Positions 41,037 to 53,659 of a stretch of DNA of 64,000 nucleotides are shown here, piece by piece. Source of the stretch: Ceratothoa steindachneri. Its lineage: Eukaryota > Arthropoda > Malacostraca > Isopoda > Cymothoidae. The position numbers and the translations under genes are program-made. The first letter of the stretch is position 1; each line of letters starts with the position of its first letter. The notes below the pieces were generated by a model that did not search any database, was not told the origin of the DNA, and saw only the letters and a program-made list of their open reading frames with translations. The stretch is taken from assembly GCA_963969495.1 (NCBI GenBank), contig OZ018323.1:68159720-68223719 (forward strand). The letters are read 5' to 3'.

Positions 41037-42430
41037 CTCTCTCTCTCTTCTGGGGCTCCGGAGATGGCTGGGTCTGCTCCTGTTTTGGCAAGCGACCAGG
41101 CCAAGACCGGCGCGTCCGGCCCAGGAGTGTTAATGAGCGGGGAAACCTAGAACAAGACCGAGACCAAAGTTGCTAGGGTGGTGAGCGGAGCATCCATGAC
41201 GTCGGGGTCCCTTATTTAGAGACTAACTGGTGTCTTTGATCCCACTGGCTTCAAACGATTTTTAAATCCACTAATGGCAGCAAGTTGGTCAAAGGCTCCA
41301 TGTTCCATCAAAGGATAGCAGAGCAAAGGTTGACTGTTAGAGAGCCGAAGGGCACTCGTTTCTCGAACAAAAGCTTTCTGGCGAATGTGGTAGATCCTTC
41401 TGAGGCGGACATTACTAGTGTTATTTGGACATTCAATGTCTTGCCGGTGCACGAGACAACGCACTACCATGCATTTCAAGAAAGATGTGGCTATTGTGTG
41501 GGAACTCTTGGCCTACTCTTTAGAATACACCAAAAAGCTGGCGGACCAAAGATCGGTCAAGGTCGAGCACTGGGGGAAGGGGGGGAAGTATCAAGTTTCT
41601 GGCCGTTCAAACTACGGAACAATTATATTTTTGGAAAACTAAGAACTTGGTCTTGTCGCGCACTGTGCGACCAGGAACGTCATAGGCCTCAAAAGTTCAG
41701 CAGGCACCCTTTGCTCCTGGTTCCCCTAGGCCTACGAGCACGGTCGCCTCCGCGCCAATTAAGTTCCCTTCTTAAAGCTATACTTCCTTAGGGTGCTCTC
41801 CTGGTATAGTTGACGACTCAAATGGCTCACACCCCATTTCGGCTAAAACCCACACCCATCCTCTCCTCCAACGAGACCGTTAGGAGACAAACCCCCAGAA
41901 GGTTGACGTGAGGCCGTCATCGGAGGTTTCTAAGGTTGTTCTCTGAAAGGAGGATAGCGCCAAGGTAACTTCGGCTCCTACGCCCCAATCCAAGGCTAGA
42001 CCGGACGACTCGGAGATGCGGACCCTTCAAAGAACTCGAAGCGGAGGGAGGAAAAGACTCGAATGGCGAACTTAACCTCCCCAAATAAGTCGTCGAAGGC
42101 GAGAGCGCCTTCAGCGCCTTGTACGGCCAAAAACGAGCCGAGTTATACACCCGGGAAGCGTAAGACCATTGCCACGAGGTTCTTCACATAGAAGAGGACC
42201 ACCCGCATCTCCTCACAGCTGGGTATGGAGGGCATATCCCTTCAATAGAATTGTCGTGGACTCCGGGTCAATTGGTTGGACTAAGGAGGCTGGTCTCCTC
42301 CCGTTCCTCGTTAGCTATATGTTTGAAGGAGACGATTCTGGGTGCTTGCCCTCCTGCCCACCCTCCAGGGGTATAAGGGTTTTCAAAACCCGTTTTTGCA
42401 ACCCCACCATAAGACGAGAAGACAAATAAA
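39990..42430 (+). pseudogene. ORF1-region scraps of a non-LTR family (copy 1)
   Basis: Consecutive open stretches in shifting frames (40207-40656, 40821-41150, 41285-41791) carry Pro/Gly/Ser-rich sequence. A segment at 42050-42410 (TAAGTCGTCGAAGGCGAGAG, then GGTCAATTGGTTGG) is closely matched at 53845-54150 and partly at 44030-44170, always just upstream of endonuclease where that is present. This identifies it as the ORF1 end of the family at 43.4-46.9 and 53.7-56.7 kb. No zinc knuckle is visible. A (CT)n tract interrupts it at 41008-41050. Confidence 0.45.
41005..41050. repeat. (CT)n microsatellite
   Basis: CT dinucleotide run with one T-rich interruption at about 41031-41037. Confidence 0.95.
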
Positions 42431-42439
42431 CAGACGAAC

Positions 42440-42600
42440 AATGCACACTGAGACAAACACTAGTCAACATTAATAAAACAAAGAGGAAAAATAAGTATCA
42501 GAGAATAAAAATGCCTGCGATGCCCCTCAAACAAGGGCAGCCCTACCTTTCTTTCACCATCTATCTTCTACCACTATCTAAATCTTCCACTATTGAGTAC
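42440..42600 (+). repeat. TGCCC..GGGCA 3'-tail repeat
   Basis: CGATGCCCCTCAAACAAGGG (from 42519) matches the block at 14529 and the complement at 28883-28901. The flanking ACCATC/TCTACCACTATC also matches the 14.5 kb copy. Probably a retrotransposon 3' end. Confidence 0.5.
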
Positions 42601-42806
42601 ACCAGCTGTTATTCCAAAAATGAACATAAGTATGACGATTAAATGTATCTCAATCCTAATTGGTTGAATTTTGTAGTATTATGAGTAGATGAAATGACGA
42701 TTTATAGAGGTGTACTTTTGTGGAAAAGAGAGTACAGAAAGAGTTATCATTATTGTTCAAGAAGAAAAGTTGTCATAACTGTTCGCCATTTCGAGGCTTA
42801 TTCCAG

Positions 42807-42807
<1 letters not shown>

Positions 42808-42875
<68 letters not shown>
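42808..42875. repeat. (TA)n microsatellite
   Basis: About 34 TA units. Confidence 0.97.
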
Positions 42876-42876
<1 letters not shown>

Positions 42877-42959
42877 CTTTATTCTAAGGAACCTCGCTGA
42901 TCACATAACCCAGCCTACGAAACTACAAGAGAGAATTCGTTACCGAGACCCTATAATGC

Positions 42960-43150
42960 AGCGCCATTTAATGGTGCATTCTCCTGAACCCTACTGTAAC
43001 GACTGCTTGGTTCTCCAGTTTGTCGCACATTTTTGTAGAATGTTCCAGTTTGGCCTATCTTCGCGCGCGCCATCTGTCCCGATATTGAAATGATCGGGTC
43101 ATTTCCGCTTGTTCCTTGTACTCTGGACGGATTCATGCATTCCCGATTAT
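42960..43150 (+). pseudogene. Possible C-terminal fragment of a non-LTR ORF2
   Basis: The translation SHIFVECSSLAYLRARHLSR resembles the H-x-LxEC-P zinc-binding tail that ends RNase H-bearing non-LTR ORF2 proteins. It is short and isolated, so only tentative. Confidence 0.35.
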
Positions 43151-43429
43151 GGATTGATGGAGTTAATGCGATGTTATTACTGCTACTGCCACTCTAACAG
43201 GGCTTGGAGACGTGCCATTTGGCTCACCTCGAAATATGTGCTAATTGCTTTAAGTCTCTTATAAGATAAAGGTTTAGTGTATAGGGCCAAGTGCATGAAT
43301 TGGGGGGAATTGCGCCTTCAATCCTCTATTGCTCTAGATATTTCGACTTGATGGGTTCAAAAGGGATGTCCTGACTGTCCAGACCACGTACCGAATTTTG
43401 TGTAGAGAGGATGAGGACTTGGTACTTTT

Positions 43430-46400
43430 GCTGTCTGTTTAACTAGGCACTTCTTACGCCTCTCAGGTAAAAAAAGCACGATCTGATACTGCCCCTTTCT
43501 TGACTACGAACATGGTAGCTCTCACCTCCATCAGGAACCTTTCTGTGCAATCCACGGGCGCCCTCTCTATCTGGCTGGCAGATTAAAGGGAGCAAGTCCT
43601 TCTCCGACAAAGACTGGAGCTCCATTTACTCTTCTTCACCGCTTCGTAGTAAGCGAAAAGGTCACGTTCTTTCACTGAATCGCTTAATCCATAAGAGGAA
43701 AAGCGCAGAAAGATGGCGGTGGCTGTTACCCTGGGTACTTACTTCCTATGACTGTACCTAAAAGGAGAGCACCAATGAGACCTCGGCTCCGTCGTCACTG
43801 CCGAAGCTGGACAGATCGCTACAGGCAGTCGCATTCCCCTCAAAGATACCCCGATGGCAGAATGGTTCGAGGAAGAAGGCTGGTATACGGAGCAGGACCT
43901 TTTTCATTTAGTCCTCGAATTTGACATCACAATTGGTACGTTCCATGGCTAATAGCCCTCGGAGTTCTGTCTCTGAGCGGTATATTATCACCTCAATGAA
44001 GTCTTCCTCTTCGAGTATGCCTGGAGGGCATTTTCATTCAATAGAATCCCCCTAGACTGAGGTTAATTGGGAGAAGTTGCGTAGGATCGTATCCTCCCGT
44101 TCCCCAATAACAGTTTGTCCTCAAGAGACCATGTTGGGTCCGCCTAGTCTCCACCATCCTGATATACAAAGATTTTGCGACCCCACCAACACGGGTGGTG
44201 GTGTTGCAGGTGAAAGCACCATTTAGACCCGTTGTGAAATTCCCGTTTTTACTTTTGCTTTAACTACTTCCTGACAGGCGGTGGCGGTTCAGCTACATCT
44301 GGTTACGAAGTACTCTGTGGTCTTTGTCTATATTCCACCGTCAGCTGGCATATATAATGCGAATTTATGTCGCCATGTGGCACGGTTGCCGAACCCATTT
44401 TTTCCTCCTTGCGTACTTGAACGGTAGGCACCATTAAGGGGGCACTACACATCGAATCACAGGGGCCGGATCCTAGTGGGCCTGATCGAACAGCACAATA
44501 TTGGTGTTAGAAATATGGATCAAATCTACCATCACTGACCTAGAACCACCTAATTTTCCTTACTTGACTTGTCTAGTTGAGTGCAATGGTCCGCATTCTA
44601 GGAAAATGTCTGACTTCAATATCTCAATTGAAAAGTTTTGGTCGGTGCATGGATCCGTTGAGTTCTTTTCCGGCAACCTCATCACCGCAGGCCTCAAGTG
44701 CTGAAGGCCTTCCATTGGACTTTACCCCCATGGGTAGAGAACCCTTCAACGACCTATTTTCTCTTAGTGAGTTGCGTTCCACCCTCTTTTCATCTGCGAG
44801 TACAGTCCCTGGTAAGTATGATATTCCTTACGCAATGCTTCGACACTTAGGTGAGGGAAGGCATGGCTTTTTGTGAGCTTTGTTCAACAAGATCAAGATG
44901 GAAAGTATCTTGCCAGATTCCTGTCGAGTCGCTACCGTGCATGCGTTTCACAAACAGAGGCGAGATCACGTTACTCCGACCGGTTTTCGCCTAATTTCTC
45001 TAACCTCTTGCGTGTGCAAGCTGATGGATAAAATGGTTAATATTAGGTTAGTTTATTCTCTGCATTGCGGTGGTAACCTGTCTCGTATACAGTGCAGCTT
45101 TTGAAAGTTTCATTCCACGTCAGATGGTTTTCTCCGGCCTTCCTTGGTAGTCAGCATTTCTCCACGGTATATTTATTTTATTTTAAGAAGGCTTGTGGTG
45201 ATATGGCATCATGGAAAACTTCCATATTATGAGGGTTAAGGGACGCCTCCCAATTTTCTTGACTGAATACCTACGAGATCGTTTTGGCGGCTATGGCCTT
45301 GATAGCAGTCGCTAAGTGAGTGAGACCCTTTGAATAAAAAAACAAACTGCCGAGATCGTCCATTTTGAGTATGGGTAGAGGAATTCTTTCTGGTCCAACT
45401 GGGCGTCCCGCAAGAAGTGTCTTGAGTGTTACTCTCTTTGCAATGAGCGCCAATGGTATCACCTCGGTGCAGCGGAAAGATGTCATTATGCCCTACGTAG
45501 ACGACTTTTCGATCTCTTTTGGTGCAGTTCAGATGCCTAACATGGAGTGGCGACCAAAACCATCTCTGAATTGCATCTCTCGTTATGCCGAAGCGCGCGC
45601 CTTACGGTTTCTTTGGTTAAGACTAAGGTGGTGTACTCACTCTATCATCCCTCGCTTCACCCCGAACCAGGCCTGTTCATTAACAAGGAACACCTGTAAG
45701 TGGTATAGTTTATCGTCTCCTTGCTCTTGCTTCGAACGAAGTTTCATATAGGAGGAGCACACTTGTACCTTAGAGTTTCCTTTATCCTCAATATGGATAT
45801 TATTTCCGCCGTTGAATTCAAAATTTGAGGGTGGAAGTAGGGAGGGTTATGATAGAGAGCTTTTCTTCTAATGTTTTACCGCTCCTTTGTTCGCTATTAC
45901 CTATAGTGCCAATCTGAGTTCGACGCATCTGCAGACGAGTGTTTATTATAGATAGTGGATTCGATCAACCTCACCGATCTGCGCTTGGCGGCAACTAGTA
46001 CCTTCCTCAGTCATCACGCCCCTTGTAAAGGGCCTCCTTGTCGATGCTGGGAAGATCTCGCTCTCTTTACGCCATCTACTGTACACTATACTCAAGTACA
46101 TACGGCCCCCGTATCTCCCCCCTTTGTCAAAGGCTCTCATTTTGTTTGTGACCATGATACACCAATTGTGCCCTAAGCCTTTGAGGTTTAGAGCAGGAAA
46201 CTCCTTGGATAGCTTGATCTAACTATTAGGCTGGTGACGCCGTCGGTTGTGCCCAAGAGAGTACCACTGTTGAATGTTTGTCCTCATACCTCTCCTCCCA
46301 AAGCTTTTAAAGTACCGGAAATATGGCGGTCCTATTTCTTGGGGACACATATCGTGTTGCAATAGAGCCTTGCTAGTATACCCAGATGTATTCAAATCTT

Positions 46401-46900
46401 AAGGTGGTGCATGTCTTCCAAATTATATTTTCTCTGTTTGAAGCCGTTTGGACTTTTCTGGGCGATGCGTCTATTTTAACGGCAAAGTTGGTTGCAATAC
46501 ACCGATCTGTAGGGGAGGTCACTTAGTGCCTTGAGGGAATTAAATCTTCATATTCCCTAGTTCGTAGTATTCGTGATTCGACAAGCTGCTGCAAACAGGG
46601 AGAATGGGCAAATTGCCTTCCGCTGTGTTGCTGGACATGTATTATTTGCAGGAAATGAGTGCGTTGGCGAGGTTGCCAGAATGTTTCCACAAAATGAGTG
46701 ACCGGACCAGCGTTTTGCTTTTTTCCATCCTACCTACATGGCAGGTATCAGCATAATCCTGCGGGCTGCATGACAAAGAAGATGGGAGACGGCGGACCGG
46801 AATTTAAAGTGAGCAGTACCTGTTCCAGTATTGCGACAAGGACGGCCACTGACCCCTATAACAGACCCCGTTACAGTGCTCTTGCAAAGCGGACTGTAGT
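43430..46900 (+). mobile_element. Non-LTR retrotransposon copy 2 (ORF1 end, endonuclease, RT, RNase H), heavily decayed
   Basis: Parallel in order and sequence to 53.7-56.7 kb. Landmarks: ORF1-end block at 44030-44170; endonuclease YSVVFVYIPPSAGI and FFLLAYLNG at 44305-44430; RT FRLISLTSCVCKLMDKMVNI at 44987-45050 and MPYVDDFSISF near 45490; thumb block INLTDLRLAA at 45964; RNase H remnants ASILTAKLVAIHRS near 46470 and RCVAGHVLFAGNE near 46620. Frames break every few hundred bases. The RNase H C-terminal to RT is shared with the GC-rich element, but sequences are very different. Confidence 0.7.
44900..45760 (+). pseudogene. Reverse transcriptase of non-LTR copy 2
   Basis: Shows the motif 1-2 region (FRLISLTSCVCKLMDKMV), then YVDD, the catalytic box, at about 45490-45510, and a downstream palm/thumb sequence (SLNCISRYAEARALRF). 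Several frameshifts and stops separate them. Confidence 0.7.
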
Positions 46901-49900
46901 ATGATTCATATTTTGGATGAAGCGGTCTTCTTCTATAGTATTTAATAATTTGGGTTGGTGCTTGTATGCCCATGCCCCTGAGGGAGGTGGGACTGTCCGG
47001 AACCTGAGCAGGCATGTTTTTCTTTCTCACTTTATTGTAGTTGTTTCTTTTTTGTTTTATTTTGGCGCAATTTTTTTAAATTTTGTGTGATTGTCAAAGG
47101 CGGAAGAGGCTTACAGTTTTTCCGTCGTCTGGTGGGACTCAGGTGTATCTGTTTACTTGCTATGACAAAGCATTATATTTAATAACATAGGAATCTGTTC
47201 TAAGAACATTACCGAAAAGTAGAATTAGCAGACATATATTGACTTGTCAACATATAGTCACAGACATGGAGACAACCATTAACTGAGTTTAATATTTTTT
47301 TCCTTCAAAATTATCATTACCAAGGCTAATTTGCGAATTAATATCTTTTGACCCATCAACCCTTCCTCTCGTAATGCCACTCATATGCGATGAGGTCAAC
47401 TCGAATTACAACAGGAAATCAGTCAGGTCGGCTGAATCATTTGTGCCTTGCGCAAAAGCATTGTGGTAATAGAGCGCCGTTATGTATGGCGGAGCGAAGA
47501 ATAAACATACCATGTACAAAGTTTAACATTTAACTACCCCTCACCTTAACCCCCATCCAGGGTTTTATTCAGGATCCCATTAGTTTGGGGGAAGAGGTTT
47601 AAGGTACTTATCCAAATATTTCTCTTATTTTTCATATTTTACCGCCTCTTTTTTTGAAAAGGGAATGAAGCATTTTCGCCACTGTTGACACCATTTTTCT
47701 CACCGATAAAGTGTTTTGCCCTAACTGAGAAATGTTTACATTCATCGATATTTTAATTAAACCCAAAACACATTCCGGAAATCAAAATGCCCCTGAACTT
47801 TGCTACAAGAGTTCGTGTTGAGTTTGTGTAAGCGGAAGGTACTCTTAAATCACGTTAAAACGCATATTTAATCCTTCATAGTTCTTATCATAGACTAGGT
47901 GAAGTAATGAGGGAATACATTCAGACTGAGGATGACCTCGAATGAGTAATGGGTGAGTGAGAAAGAAAAAGTTCAGGATATCGATGACAGAACGAGATGG
48001 AATTAAGTGAGCCGTGAATTAAAACGAATGTCCATTTTACCTAATTACTCATGACTGCTGCTAAAGAGGATTATTTATACTCGTATACAATGCATAAAGC
48101 ATAGATTTGTTCACTGCACTTGGTAGTCATCAAATTTTTTAATTGCATTGTATTTGTGTTTATCAGGTATGCTTTTGAGAGAAATTTTAATTTTGTTAGT
48201 GATAATTTTGTTAACTGAGCCCCATAAAAATGATTACTCCTCAGAAAAAAAACATAATCTGTTTCGTGCTTTAGTGAAACCAAATCTGATGTACAGACTC
48301 GAAAAATTACAGAAAAATGTATGAAAGAGCTTCACTGTCACGTACACCCTACAAAGTCTACCTGTACTTCTGCCAAATAGTTATATCTACCACGTTCAAC
48401 AGTGCATAATAAACTCTTAGAGCCTAATTTGCGACTATACCGTCACAAAAGACAAATCTTATTGGCACTTGGACCAAGTGACAAACAAAGAAGAGAGTTT
48501 GCAGTTAACAAACATTGTGGGGCGAATTTCTGTGGATATAAACTTCTTCACTCGAGTTTGTTTTAGTGAGGAGGCAATCTTTCATGGTTTAGTGATGAGG
48601 CAACTTTCATGTTTTACTGATGAGGCAACCTTTCATGTTTTAGTTTCTAGAAAAACTGAACACAGAATGAAAAGTTCCACGATCTGAACCACATGCTTAC
48701 AAACGTCATTGCTACTATAGAGTTAGGTTATTCAGTGAACATGACAAGACATCGATTACCGTTTTGTTGATCAACGTGCACCTAACGGTGCCCCATGAGA
48801 TATGTATTAAATGTAGCAAGCCCACCCCCATCCCACTTCGATATCTATCCATTATTGTGTATAGTATTCCACAAATTCAATAAATAATTTGCTTTTGCAA
48901 TAATTCATTTTTAACGTGTTACATATTATAACAGTGAGGCTCTGGTATGAAGGGAATCCCCAAAGTTCCTGAGAAAATGCGAATACCAAAATGCTAGCTT
49001 CGAATTTCACTCCTTGTCGGGAGTGAGATGAGATAACCTCTTAGGACGATCTTATGATGTGTATAAGTACCAGTTGCAGGTCTGGAAGGAGATGGACCAG
49101 CAAAAGGTCGCGAAGTGTGCAAACCTTTAACAGCAACTGTTAAAATTTGACATGCGTTGCCTTTACAGTACGTATATATAATATAACTTTCATAATAAAT
49201 GAACATATTAGCAACAATGTAAATCCATATTTACCTATATTAGAAGGTTGAAATTTCGAACATTCTAACATTTGTTTTTGTTCTTCTTGATGGATCTTAG
49301 AGCATCTAGATTCAGCTAAATTTACACTTACAGATCTATACTTTTGGTCAAGTTCTGAACAACAAATTTGTAGGCCTCACAGCACTGCTGGCACCAAACG
49401 TGGCACAAATTATTGTGGTCGCTACTTTGTTTTTGCTTTGATAAACCTCCAAACCCAACGATGGCATTGACCGCTCCGGGTGAATTTGAAGTTTGTTGAA
49501 TGTATGCTCTTTACTCCGGAAGGTTGAAAGGAAAGAGATTGGATTTTGTGCTTTATTTTAGAAAAGAATTTAACATTAATTAAATATATGTAATATTATA
49601 GTAACACAAAATATGGAATTATTCACAACAATGGGAATTGATTTGCTAATTATTGCATTGAATTTACTTGCTTCATTTTAGGTAGTGTAAAAACTTTTCA
49701 CCATATTTAAAAAAATCAATGACTCAGCTATAAAATGTGGTTAAAATAGTAAGCTTCGCTTCCTCTACACTGCATCGGACACGCCTGGGGGACGCCTGTC
49801 ATAATGAGGAGCACCCTTAGGACGTGCCCAATGGTGTCGAGGAGGCAAAGGATTGCTATTTTAATAGCTTTTCACCATATGTCAGAGTTAGTGAACGCGT

Positions 49901-51479
49901 AGAGTGAATAAATTGGTCTTTGAGTTTGTTAAAGCTATACCAGGAACGGGAGTGAAAACTCCACAGACATGGATATGCAGGCTTCGAAATGCAGCGAGGA
50001 TATAATCGGGGTCACTTGGCATAAAAATCGTTACCATAAAAACGAGAGAAAATGGGATGGCGTCTCAGATTGCATGCGGCTCCTCCACGTGTTAAGAATA
50101 GGGTGACATCTGACTTATTTGACTGATTTACTTATATGAGCTGGTTTTATTCTCCCCTAAATTGGGAGAAAGAGAAATGGAGATTGCAACGCTCTTGTCT
50201 GGCGAAACACCGAGGGAGGCTCGCTAAACTCTCTCCCATTCCCAGCGGGAATTAGAAGCTTATCCGGAAGTTTCCTTGGTCGCAGGGAAAGGCCTGTGTA
50301 GGAGGGTGCAAATAGTGCGGGAAAAGCCGGGGACCGGCGGCCCTACGGCTTTTTTTAATTTATTTATGATTTCCAATATTAATTCAATATTTAATTTATG
50401 CTAAGATCTTGAAACTGTTGCTGTTTTTTAGCTTTTACATTTATCTTTATTTTCGGGGCTATTTTCAAGTAAATTGTAAATATTGGCGAAAACTCGCTTA
50501 TACAGAACTTTTAAAATCACTAGTCTGCGGTGGTTTAGTTAAAGTTAACAACTTTAATTGGTCGCGAAGTGTGAAAATTTAACCTTAAGTTCAAGTTATG
50601 GTAACAAAATTAATTTCGCTGATTCAGAAAAACGCGAAGTTAGAGGCCACGATTTTCAAGGTTTACCTGTAAAAAATAATCATTAGAGCTCGTGTATCAA
50701 TGAGTCTGCACGTATGTAATCTAGATGAGTCTTTTTCTTTTTGGGTACATAGAGTCACGTTAAAAGAGGTCAAGTTGCTCAAATAGGGGCTATTATTAAA
50801 TCGCTGTTTCTTTCCCCCTAAACAACAAAATCACTTTCTGTTTCTACACCTTATACCGAGTATTGCAAAAGTCCTGTTCCACTCAATATGGCTTTCTCAA
50901 TAAAAGACAACTCCGAAAACTATTATCGCTGCTTCCACCCTAAAAAAAATATATTTCTGCCCACTCCTGTTGCTACTAGGATGCGTTTCTCTAGGACACC
51001 TTGTGACTCCTTATGGTAGCATGGAAAAGGCATTGAGAAAATTCAAGAAAATTAGACTGGAGACTAATAATAGAAAGGTTAGATTCATCTTTCAAAACCA
51101 CATTACTGCTTAAACATAAATTATTTGAATGCATCTTGTCAATTCAAACCTACCAAGGGGAAGCTTTGTCAATGAAGTAAAAAATAAGGCAGGAACTGAA
51201 GAAAACTTAGAGAAACATGGAACGCTACATGTTAGGAATAACCAGCAGGGAGCATAAAAGAAATACATGTATAAAACATAGAGTATGTATAGTAAATAAA
51301 ATATATTTTGAAATTTGTATGGCAGTTGTTACTTTGAAAGCCGATTGACACATGTGTGTCTCATTCAGCGAGGCTTTTCACCATCAAGTGGTTGGATAAG
51401 GGTATGTGGAGGTGGAAAAACGGGAAAAGAACGAATGTGCAACTATATCAAGAAATGAAGTGTAGTGCCAGTGTGGAAG
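46901..51479. other. 4.6 kb without recognised genes
   Basis: AT-rich non-coding DNA. The only structures noted are the G-poor tail of the non-LTR copy near 47.0 kb and three imperfect ~26 bp tandem units at 48563-48645 (GATGAGGCAACTTTCATG-like). Short frames elsewhere have no motif. Confidence 0.5.
48563..48645 (+). repeat. Three-unit imperfect tandem repeat (~26 bp)
   Basis: Units read GTGAGGAGGCAATCTTTCAT, GTGATGAGGCAACTTTCAT and CTGATGAGGCAACCTTTCAT, each followed by GTTTTA-like bases. Confidence 0.75.
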
Positions 51480-53050
51480 AAGAAATTATTTACGCAGGAC
51501 CATGGTTAAACACAAGGGTTTTGAGTTAAGCTAAGGAAGGAGAAAAGGAAAGAAGCGGTGAGAACGGATGGAGGGCACGGGGCAGTTATGGAAGACGTGA
51601 AATACGGTGGGTCTGAAACAGCAGGTGGTAGAGGTGGGAGGGAGATCACGAGAAATAGGTATCTGCGAGTTAGTCTGGTGTGACCAAGACATATGTGGGC
51701 CAGCACCAGATCTTCATAGATGGAGTGGTGGAAGGATGGATCCCAATAACCGATTGGGTGTTTGATGCGATGATGATTGGTGAGAGAGGAGTTTGCCAGG
51801 TAGGTAGCAATTGTACGCTATTCAACCTATTCAGATGTGAAAAAATGTTCAGTTAATGGAAAGCGAACTGGCCGTACTGGGCCGGAGGCCGATCGTGCAG
51901 CTTAGTCAGCTGCTTCATGGCCAGTCGCTTTACCTTGGCATGGTACACAGAAGAAGGTGACAACCTTATTGTGTGCGGTCGAAAGCTCACATTTAGATCT
52001 CATGAATCAGAGGATTGGGATGGGAGTAGTGGAGAAAGGCAGAAATCGCGCTTCAGTAATTCCTGAACAACACTAATTCGGTAGGAAAGAGTAAGCAGAG
52101 ATATCTAAGACCTACCTGATGGCGTATAGCTCTGTTGTCTGCAATGCGCACTCGGGGAGAAAAAGGAAGGAGAATGACGCCGTCTCCGCAACAACAGCAG
52201 CAGAAGAGCTATGGAGTAAAAGAGAACCACTGGTGAAGATTGCTGTGCCCTAAAAGGGGGCAATAAGCATCTCTAAAGAACTTTTGCAATGAGGCATGCC
52301 TCTGAAGCAAGCTAGCGTTCTCCTTTCGGAGACTTTCACGTTCTTCTGTGGAAATCATCCAGGTAGGAACCCTTGTGAAAGAAATCTTTTGGATTAGAGG
52401 CAGATGGAATGAAAAGCCAGGTAAGGGAGGAGCCACTGTCTTTGGGAAGGGACAATAGTCTTCATTGGACGGAACAATGGACACCAGCCGTAAAACTGGT
52501 AATGTAGGCATCTGGCTGGAGTGGAGGAAATTCTTTGCAGACAGTAATTGGCGACTGTCTAATTAGGAAGAAATACTGCATTATGTGCGGAGCTGATCAC
52601 AGGTGAAGAGCGTAAAGCCCTTTTAGCCAATCTGATACGCTGGTTCAAAATTAGATCAAAACGACAAAGGGTTGAGGGCGATGCCTAGTTGTATACCGCA
52701 CATACAAAATGGAGTTTGGACTGGTTCAAGGCATTGTAGAATCTAACTAACGTACGGCAGTCAGCTTCCCATGTATTTTGAGACTTAGAAGGTTAAAGTG
52801 GATATAATAACGGCATTAAGGTATGTGATGTGAAGATTCCATGCGAACTTCTCATCAAAGATGAGGCCTAGAAACTTTATGGATTGCTTCGCCATTATTG
52901 GTTCCCCAGATTTAAATAAAATTCTAGTTTCAACGTGTCATTTTTGACCCCCAACTAGGTGTCAAACCATATCACATTGGACAACGTGTGGACGGAAAGT
53001 GTGTCCGCGCATGAAGCAAGAGCAGAGCGCAACTCAGTTAGCGTAAACAT
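51480..53050 (-). pseudogene. 3' part of a non-LTR ORF2 (RT thumb and RNase H/tail), R1/Jockey-like
   Basis: On the - strand SIKFLGLIFDEKFAWNLHI (complement of about 52820-52880) is the typical post-palm block of these RTs. Farther along, fragments in several frames resemble an RNase H (AELYAIR-like near 52120; a CVPCQGKATGHEA-like stretch near 51930). Then comes the tail signature LVLAHICLGHTRLTRRYLFL at 51650-51706. The order and direction are consistent with one decayed element. Stops are frequent. Confidence 0.6.
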
Positions 53051-53159
53051 CACATTCGTCTAGACTCATCAAGATGCTAACCAATCAGAGACAAGCTCAG
53101 AAGCTGGTCAAAGTAATGTTCAGTCCTTAGCGAATATAAGCTGACGGTCCCGTTCATTT

Positions 53160-53650
53160 CTTGTCATGCACACACTAGTGGGCAATCTCGTAATCGCGGT
53201 GGCATACCAACCACTTCGACGAACGTACCTGCCCCTCACAAATTCCTACACATTGTTCGCCACGGCAGAATGGTATTCTATGGGGGCGATCTCAATGCCA
53301 GATGCAGAACGGCTGGCTATGGGAACACGAATAACAGAGACCACAAATTGGAAATGATTATGCGTCGAAAGAAGATCCAGAGGATAGGACCGGATTTTCT
53401 GACCTACATCACCTCAAAGGCTGCCACGAAGCCTGACATAATCATGACAAGCGAAGGCTTCCCCTTTAATTACCATAGCGTACCAGGCTCAACAGTACCC
53501 AGCGACCACATAGTGATCTTAACGACCATCTCACTCGCGCCGATCCAGCTTCCGATCCCTCTCAGCAAAAGTTACGCTTCGGCCAACTGGGATCGCTACT
53601 GGAAAATCCTTGCCAGATACGAACAGGTGGACCTAAGCAAAGCAACGTAA
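53160..53650 (+). pseudogene. APE-type endonuclease fragment of a non-LTR element
   Basis: YGGDLNARCRTAGYGNTNNR carries the GDxNA catalytic motif, followed by PDFLTYITSKAATKPDIIM and VPSDHIVILTTISLAP with the SDH motif. It is the same family as the - strand element at 30900-31550. An upstream block VIAVAYQP lies in another frame near 53190. No RT of this family follows; from about 53660 the sequence switches to the other non-LTR family. Confidence 0.75.
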
Positions 53651-53659
53651 TCAAGAGGA

